From positions 24,052,697 to 24,116,696 of the forward strand of contig NC_134509.1 in assembly GCF_027942865.1 (NCBI RefSeq): DNA of 64,000 bases. Reading direction: 5' to 3'. This DNA is from Odontesthes bonariensis. Lineage: Eukaryota > Chordata > Actinopteri > Atheriniformes > Atherinopsidae. A program made the translations under genes and the position numbers. Each line of letters starts with the position of its first letter. Within the stretch, counting starts at the first letter, position 1. Below, piece by piece: positions 57,660 to 64,000 of this stretch. Below the pieces are notes generated by a model, which saw nothing but the letters and a program-made list of their open reading frames with translations, was not told where the DNA came from and searched no databases.

Positions 57660-60570
57660 TTCTGGCATTACACACGTATATTTGTTTGTTAAGTGAACAT
57701 TTCATGACTCATTTGAAAAAGCCATATTGCAGATTCATTACTGAATTTATGAAAGTGAGCAGTTAACTTGGCCACTGTGATGCTAAAGATAGGTTTATGA
57801 ACTGTCATTTTGAGTTATCAAATTTGGCCTTAAGCTTTCATCAACTCTAATCCTTTTTGGATGTAAAGTGACCATATTTGAAAAAGAGGATTAGTGCTGA
57901 AGAATGACACCTAATTTGACTGAAAAAATACACATCTGTGAGACCTTTTATTCAGTTATGGAATTAATTTTCAAAATGACCGCTTATTCCTAAGTAGTGA
58001 ATTTAGAAAATGACACTAGCAATGTCCAAATACAGTCTGTTCTTTATGTGGTGGTGAGGCAACACCTCCTTCAAGCTAGTTTATTAAAAGCACACTTTAA
58101 CCTTTTATCTGTTTTCTTCCTGTCTCAGCCTCAGCCATGATTTTTAGTCTCAAACAAAGTCAAACAGTCAGCCACTCACCTCTGACACCTTCATGTGCGC
58201 TTTGCAAATTCAGTTGACACCCGTTACTATTGCAAGTCAGAATCCTCTCACAGCCTCTGACAGCCAGTGTAGACTCAACCTCTTTATGGTTCCATATTTA
58301 AAAGATACACCTCTAGTACTAGCTGCACAGTAGTACAGCTACTGGCAGTTTTCACTTGGGCCTCAACCTCAAAAACTGACTTTGATAAATCCACCAACTT
58401 GTCTGGCTTCCGGCAGACAGTTGCAGTCCCAAGTTCTATCTAGAGCATCCAACAGCCCACGCACCTACAAGCTAATGTTGTATTTAATGCCAGGGGGTTA
58501 CTTTTAAAATACGCCCACATACAGTGAAGGATTTGGTTATTTTTTCAAATTTATGTATGATGTAAATTGGCTCAAAAAGTCAACACAACACAGATATTGT
58601 CCATGGTTTTGCTTGGCTTTTAAGTCTGCTTAACACCATGCATTTTGAACTAATGACTCAGCTATTCTTTGAAAATACACTGTTCTTTTAGAGTTCTTTA
58701 GTTAAAATAACTAGGACTGATTTATTGCTGTAGGGTATTTACAGTTTTCATAGAATGAACGTTGTTTGGATTAAAAATGGACTCAGTAATGTCCTGTTTC
58801 CATTCTGGGGCCCTTTTCAAGCACAACTTCACAGAAAATCACAATTCATTTTTGATATTCAGTTACAGAGCCATCATAGATATATCTATACTATATACCT
58901 AGAAAGGTCTACGCTTTTGTCTTTGTGGACAAAATAGAGGAAAATAATCTGCAGGTCTTAAAATTAGGTAAAGCTCAGATGAGCAACAGCCCATCACACA
59001 CACATGTAATTAGTTATTTAACAAAAACTAATCCAAAATGCAGAAGAAGTGCGTTAAAAGCTAAGTTCACCCCATGACTCAGCAGCTTCTACAACCACCT
59101 TCAGCAACAATAACTTAATGGTTTTCTATGTGACGTTATCAGTCTCTCACGTCATTGTGGAGGAATTTTGTCCCACTCTTCTTTACACTGGTTCAGCTCA
59201 TTGAGTAACATGATTGTGTTGACATGATTAGTATTGGATATATGGAAGCAGGAGTACTTAGTTTTTCACACACTGCTTCAACATTTTAGCTTAGTTTCTG
59301 CTAAATAAATAATGACACAAGTCACAGGCTGTTGTTCACCTGGGGTTTCTTTACCTAATCTGGAGAATTGATAAATACCAGAGGATTTTTCATGTTCTGA
59401 GACATAAAACCTTTAGAATTGAAACAGGGAGTACTTTCTTTTAAACTTTAGTTGATTTTATAGCTTCATACAAACAGGCAGGTCCCCTATAGGAAAGACA
59501 ACAAGGCCAGAAAATATTTAACAGAAAATGTGCACTGATGTTTTCGCGACTTTGTGCAAATCACATTACAGACATTCATTTTACGCTGCCATAAAACAGT
59601 GACAGTGCTATCATCATAAAAGCATCTCAAAAGTGCTCTTTCACATCTGGAATATCTACAGTATACATTCAAAAATCAGTTATACAGGGTTATTAGCTAT
59701 TTTCATTGTACAAATTCAGAGCATGGACTTGGACACAAAAACAAAATATTGACAATTTACTTTAGTTTTACTGCAGAATAAAACAGTCACCACATGAATA
59801 TGATTCATTGCACTGGCATTTTATCTGAATACATTGTCCTGACATTAATGCACTGTTGTTCAGGAGACTGAAATAGAAAAATTCAAGCTAAATATGAGGG
59901 AATGCTTATCAGCTGTATCGAGATAGAATCCATTTGGGACTTCAGGGTAATAAAAACATTAAATGCTTCTCATTAAATTCACATTCAGAATATATTCCAA
60001 ATATTTTCTTTGTTTTTGATAAATTAAAAGTGATCTTGAATGCCAGAAGGGGGAGGGATAATTAAGTGAACCCTTGGAATTATCTGCATTTAGAGTACAA
60101 GGCAAAATGAGTGGGTGTATTCTGAGTTTTGTCTAAACATTTGATGCTTCAGGAGAGTCTGGTGGTTAAAGCAGAGTGTGAAGCTCCAGTGTCCTGGAGA
60201 ATTATTTTTAAAAGGCAAGCCCTTAAATGGAGATGAACAAACAGACAGATAACAGTATTACAGTGTATTCAGTTACTTTCACTTAGGTTCAGTACTAAAC
60301 TGAGGTACCTTTATTTCACCTTACTTCATTCTAACTCAGTTTTTTTTAAGAAGAAAATATTGTACCCTTTATCTTATATTTTACAGTTTAAATTACCAGA
60401 TACTTTAAAAATGCTTGTGTTTTGACCTTTAAAATTTATGGTGCTCATGAAATATTTTTCAGCATGTTGAAAGGAAAATAGAAGTAAAGGTAAACACGTT
60501 GGTTTAAATTCACTTTACTAGTACATATCTTTTACAACTGTTTGAGTATTTTTTAATTCCTGGCCAGGGA
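57660..60570. other. Gene-poor intergenic sequence
   Basis: AT-rich sequence. No exon, RNA gene or repeat family is recognised, and open frames are short and random. Confidence 0.5.
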
Positions 60571-60577
60571 GTAGGAA

Positions 60578-60766
60578 TCCTGCTGGTTGCTTCCCTTTGG
60601 AGGTTTTCTGGACAGACCGAGAACTTGCTGGAGGGATTATATAATTTCTAGCCTGGGAACTTCTCGGGATCCCCCAGGAGGAGATGGGGAGTGTCACAGG
60701 GGAGAGAGTCTCCCTCCTGGACCTGTGCACCCCACAACCTGGTATATAATAGATGGATGGATGGAT
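60578..60766 (+). mobile_element. Rex3/RTE LINE 3' fragment
   Basis: CTTGCTGGAGGGATTATATA, then TCTAGCCTGGGAACTTCTCG and GGGATCCCCCAGGAGGAGAT, mirror the 3' coding end of Rex3 (as at 36276-36500). The GATGGATGGATGGA tail marks the 3' end. It is diverged and has no usable frame. Confidence 0.6.
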
Positions 60767-60769
60767 TTT

Positions 60770-62550
60770 TTAAAATGCAAAAATACAAAAACGATAAAAT
60801 CACATCTATTCAAATGTCTGAATTTAATTTTGGGTTTGTAGGATTTTCCCTTTGAGATATATTCTAACATTGTGTCCTTAGTTCCTTTGCCTCATGTTGA
60901 GTTCAAGTGGCAATCAATAACTTATTTTGTTGTGTAAGAGATGAGAACAGATGGCCACAAGTCATCCAGTGTACTACCACTCAGGGCAACAAATGCCATA
61001 TTGCCTTCTGAAAATGCACTGGTTCAATTATCACTTCAGTTAAGACTAAATGCCTCGTTTTATTTTAATCTAGACTGAATGTTTAAAGACCAAGTGATAG
61101 ATGCCTATAAAATGTTTAAAAAACATCAAATTTCTCACTTGTGATCAACTCAAAAGATTTAATGATTGATCTCAAGTGAACCAATTAAATCTACCGTCCC
61201 CTTCTATGCAGTTCAGATAAAATAGTCCAAAATTCCTCCTAAATTTCAGACTGAGGTGCTTGTTTGAGATCATTTCTGTCAATAGATGTTCAGTTGGCTA
61301 TTTGCTCTAATTTCCTGCTGTTTTTGACTGTGATTGTTGAATGCGTGTGTTCAACAAACACATAAAACATAGTTTGTGGACAGTATGGCCTCTAATAAGG
61401 TATTCAGGTAATTCCAAAGGGTTCACATACTTTTTTCTTACCATTGTCTTTAGGATGCTGCCATGTGTATGTGCACAGCAAAATTCTGATTCTTGACGCT
61501 TTTATATTCCGATTATGCTGTTTACATGAGTTGCAGATTGAATATTCGCCTCATTTTCCTACAGAGGATAGTTAGGTTAATGGTTAATGACTAACTCCCA
61601 GTTTATGTCCCCTACTTCACCACAATAACTGCGCTTATTTGAAGCTGTCGGTATAATTCACATCCCTCAAAAGACAGAGCATCGTCTTCCTAGGGTTTCC
61701 GCCTGCATACCAGAAGTGTGCCTTCTTTTAACCACAGCCTTCCAGCCCTGCTCTGGACTCCGTCTGAATTGTTGTTGCCAGATCATGTGACAAAAAGCCA
61801 CCTGGTCAATGAAAACAAGCCTGGAAGCTTGTCCAGGCTTAGTAAATGTGGAAACATGGACATGTGCCATCGACAGACTGTTCCTGTGAAATTGTTGTAG
61901 CTACCTGTGATACATTTCTTAAACTGTATATAGCAGTTTACACATAAAGTATCTTGTTTGTAAAATGTGTTGTTTAATGTTTGACTAAATGTGCATTTGT
62001 ACAAGTCAAAATTATATATTTTAAGAGCATCAGTGTATATCACATGATAAACTTTGGTAGGACTTAGTAGTGCTATCCGGATGTGTTACTTGTCTAGATA
62101 ATACGACAAATCTCAATGATGAAATCCTAAATATGAATTATTCAGGTTAAAGTGCTCAGAAAAGTCTGTTTTTCGTTGCAGTGTCTTATTCAGACTCCCA
62201 ATTAGTTTCTTATCAGAATTTTGCTGTGCATGTAAATGTGGTCACTGTCGGATCAGCAGCATGACTCAATCCAGGATGACCTTTAAAAAAGATGAGTGAA
62301 ACACCTTGGAGCTAGTTGTTGTAGCAAAACAGTGTGAACACAGGCTGTTTATTCAGCGCTCTGGAGTCATCTGACGTGTTTTCAACAGCTAGGGTTAGCT
62401 CAGCTCTTACACGTTTAAATTAAAGTTTTTCGGACTATGAGGCCCTTTTTACTGGGTTGGCATGAAAGGGGTGAGACTGTTTTGTTGAACGCTGTGGTCA
62501 ATGTGAAGACTAAACTTTGAAACTCAAATCTGCAGCTGCTAATTTCCCTC
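60770..62550. other. Gene-poor intergenic sequence
   Basis: Nothing recognised. An interrupted (AT)n tract at 62552-62588 borders the Tc1 element on its right. Confidence 0.5.
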
Positions 62551-62586
<36 letters not shown>

Positions 62587-62590
62587 AATA

Positions 62591-64000
62591 CAGTGCCTTG
62601 CGAAAGTATTCGGCCCCTTTGAACTTTTCAACCTTTTGCCACATTTCAGGCTTCAAACATAAAGGTATAAAATTTAAATTTTTTGTGAAGAATCAACAAC
62701 AAGTGGGACACAATCGTGAAGTGGAATGAAATATATTGGATGTGTCAAACTTTTTTAACAAATAAAAAACTGAAAAGTGGGGCGTGCAATATTATTCGGC
62801 CCCCTTACTTTCAGAGGATCTCTGAAAAATCCAATGTTGTCCCAAATGACTGATGAATCCACCTGTGTGTAATCAAGTCTCCGTATAAATGCACCTGCTC
62901 TGTGATAGTCTCGGGGTTCTGTTCAAAGCGCAGAGAGCATCATGAAGACCAAGGAACACACCAGGCAGGTCCGAGTTACTGTTGTGGAGAAGTTTAAAGC
63001 CGGATTTGGATAAAAAAGATTTCCCAAGCTTTAAACATTCCAAGGAGCACTGTGCAAGCAATCATATTGAAATGGAAGGAGTATCAGACCACTTCAAGTC
63101 TACCAAGACCCGGCTGTCCCTCTAAACTTTCATCTCGAACAAGGAGAAGACTGATCAGAGATGCAGCCAAGAGGCCCATGATCACTCTGGATGAACTGCA
63201 GAGATCTACAGCTGAGGTGGGAGAGTCTGTCCATAGGACAACAATCAGTTGTTCACTGCACAAATCTGGCCCTTTATGGGCAAGAAGAAAGCCATTTCTC
63301 AAAGATATCCATAAAAAGTCTTGTTTAAAGTTTGCCACAAGCCACCTGGGAGACACACCAAACATGTGGAAGAAGGTGCTCTGATCAGATGAAACCAAAA
63401 TCGAACTGTTTGGCCACAATGCAAAACGATCATCACAAGCTCATCACCCTGAACACACCATCCCCACTGTCAAACATGGTGGTGGCAGCATCATGGCTTG
63501 GGCCTGCTTTTCATCAGCAGGGACAGGGAAGATGGTCAAAATTGATGGGAAGATGGATGGGGCCAAATACAGGACCATTCTGGAAGAAAACCTGTTGGAG
63601 TCTGCAAGAGACCTGAGACTGGGACGGAGATTTATCTTCCAACAAGACAATGATCCAAAACATAAAGCCAAATCTACAATGGAATGGTTCACAAATAAAC
63701 GCATCCAGGTGTTGGAATGGCCAAGTCAAAGTCCAGACCTGAATCCAATCTAAACTGTGGAAAGAGCTGAAGACTGCTGTTCACAAACGCTCTCCATCCA
63801 ACCTCACTGAGCTCGAGCTGTTTTGCAAGGAAGAATGGTCAAGAATTTCAGTTTCTGATGTGCGAAACTGATAGAGACATACCCCAAGCGACTTGCAGCT
63901 GTAATTGCAGCAAAAGGCGGCGCTACAAAGTATTAACGCAAGGGGGGTAATATTGCACGCCCCACTTTTCAGTTTTTTATTTGTTAAAGACACATCCAAT
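62591..64000 (+). mobile_element. Tc1-like transposon, nearly full length, cut by the window edge
   Basis: It starts CAGTGCCTTGCGAAAGTATT at a TA. A long inverted repeat is evident: the block at 62733-62797 (through AAAAAACTGAAAAGTGGGGC) recurs inverted at 63946-64000, so arms exceed 200 bases and the right arm should finish about 145 bases beyond the window. The transposase lies between. Several point lesions make it inactive. Confidence 0.92.
62942..63900 (+). pseudogene. Tc1-like transposase pseudogene
   Basis: The ATG at 62942 opens MKTKEHTRQVRVTVVEKFKA and meets a stop within 25 codons. The frame 63052-63384 gives the second helix-turn-helix and linker (RPMITLDELQRSTAEVGESV). A TGG-to-TGA change just before [12 protein letters not shown] breaks it at 63382-63384. 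The next stretch holds [25 protein letters not shown] and [11 protein letters not shown], where a stop and frame change replace the third catalytic residue (E) of the DDE triad. Length and motif spacing otherwise fit a roughly 340-residue Tc1 transposase. Few lesions suggest modest age. Confidence 0.88.

Overview
The window is nuclear DNA from a bony fish, most likely a percomorph teleost. The genes are intron-rich with GT-AG exons and vertebrate-type proteins. The repeats are the typical teleost mix: Tc1-like transposons, Rex3/RTE and L2 LINEs, RLE-type LINEs, hAT-, Tc1- and piggyBac-like MITEs, and (GATA)n, (TA)n and (CA)n microsatellites. No RNA genes, CRISPR arrays or bacterial features were seen. 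All exon coordinates were read by hand from splice sites and reading-frame phase, not from transcripts.

Layout from left to right: zfyve27 (protrudin; minus, 3921 to below 2074, running off the left edge); a three-exon C2H2 zinc-finger gene (minus, 13224-8804); avpi1 (plus, 17875-20819); a 487-codon open LINE fragment (minus, 23656-22193); pi4k2a (minus, 33828-25619, nine exons); a dense nest of repeats (34700-39730); pgam1 (plus, 40297-43656, four exons); exosc1 (plus, 45901-51007, eight exons); knop1 (minus, 56823-52791, six coding exons seen); a gene-poor tract (57300-62590); and a Tc1-like transposon cut by the right edge (62591-64000).

From memory of the human map, zfyve27, avpi1, pi4k2a, pgam1 and exosc1 all lie in 10q24, with PGAM1 next to EXOSC1 and PI4K2A next to AVPI1. 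The window is therefore a conserved syntenic block. knop1 (human 16p) and the zinc-finger gene are additions to that neighbourhood. The genes are mostly housekeeping (glycolysis, RNA exosome, PI4P synthesis, ER shaping, nucleolus) and share no obvious pathway; their grouping reflects ancestry rather than an operon-like unit.

The most notable points are: a GC-AG intron in pi4k2a confirmed by phase; a duplicated two-exon module in knop1; an in-frame upstream ATG in good context in exosc1; an acidic insertion inside the conserved avpi1 domain; two Tc1 deletion derivatives with the same internal junction 40 kb apart; and a repeat nest in which a Rex3 insertion can be read against its own empty site 1.5 kb away. 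I did not find a convincing wholly new biological system.
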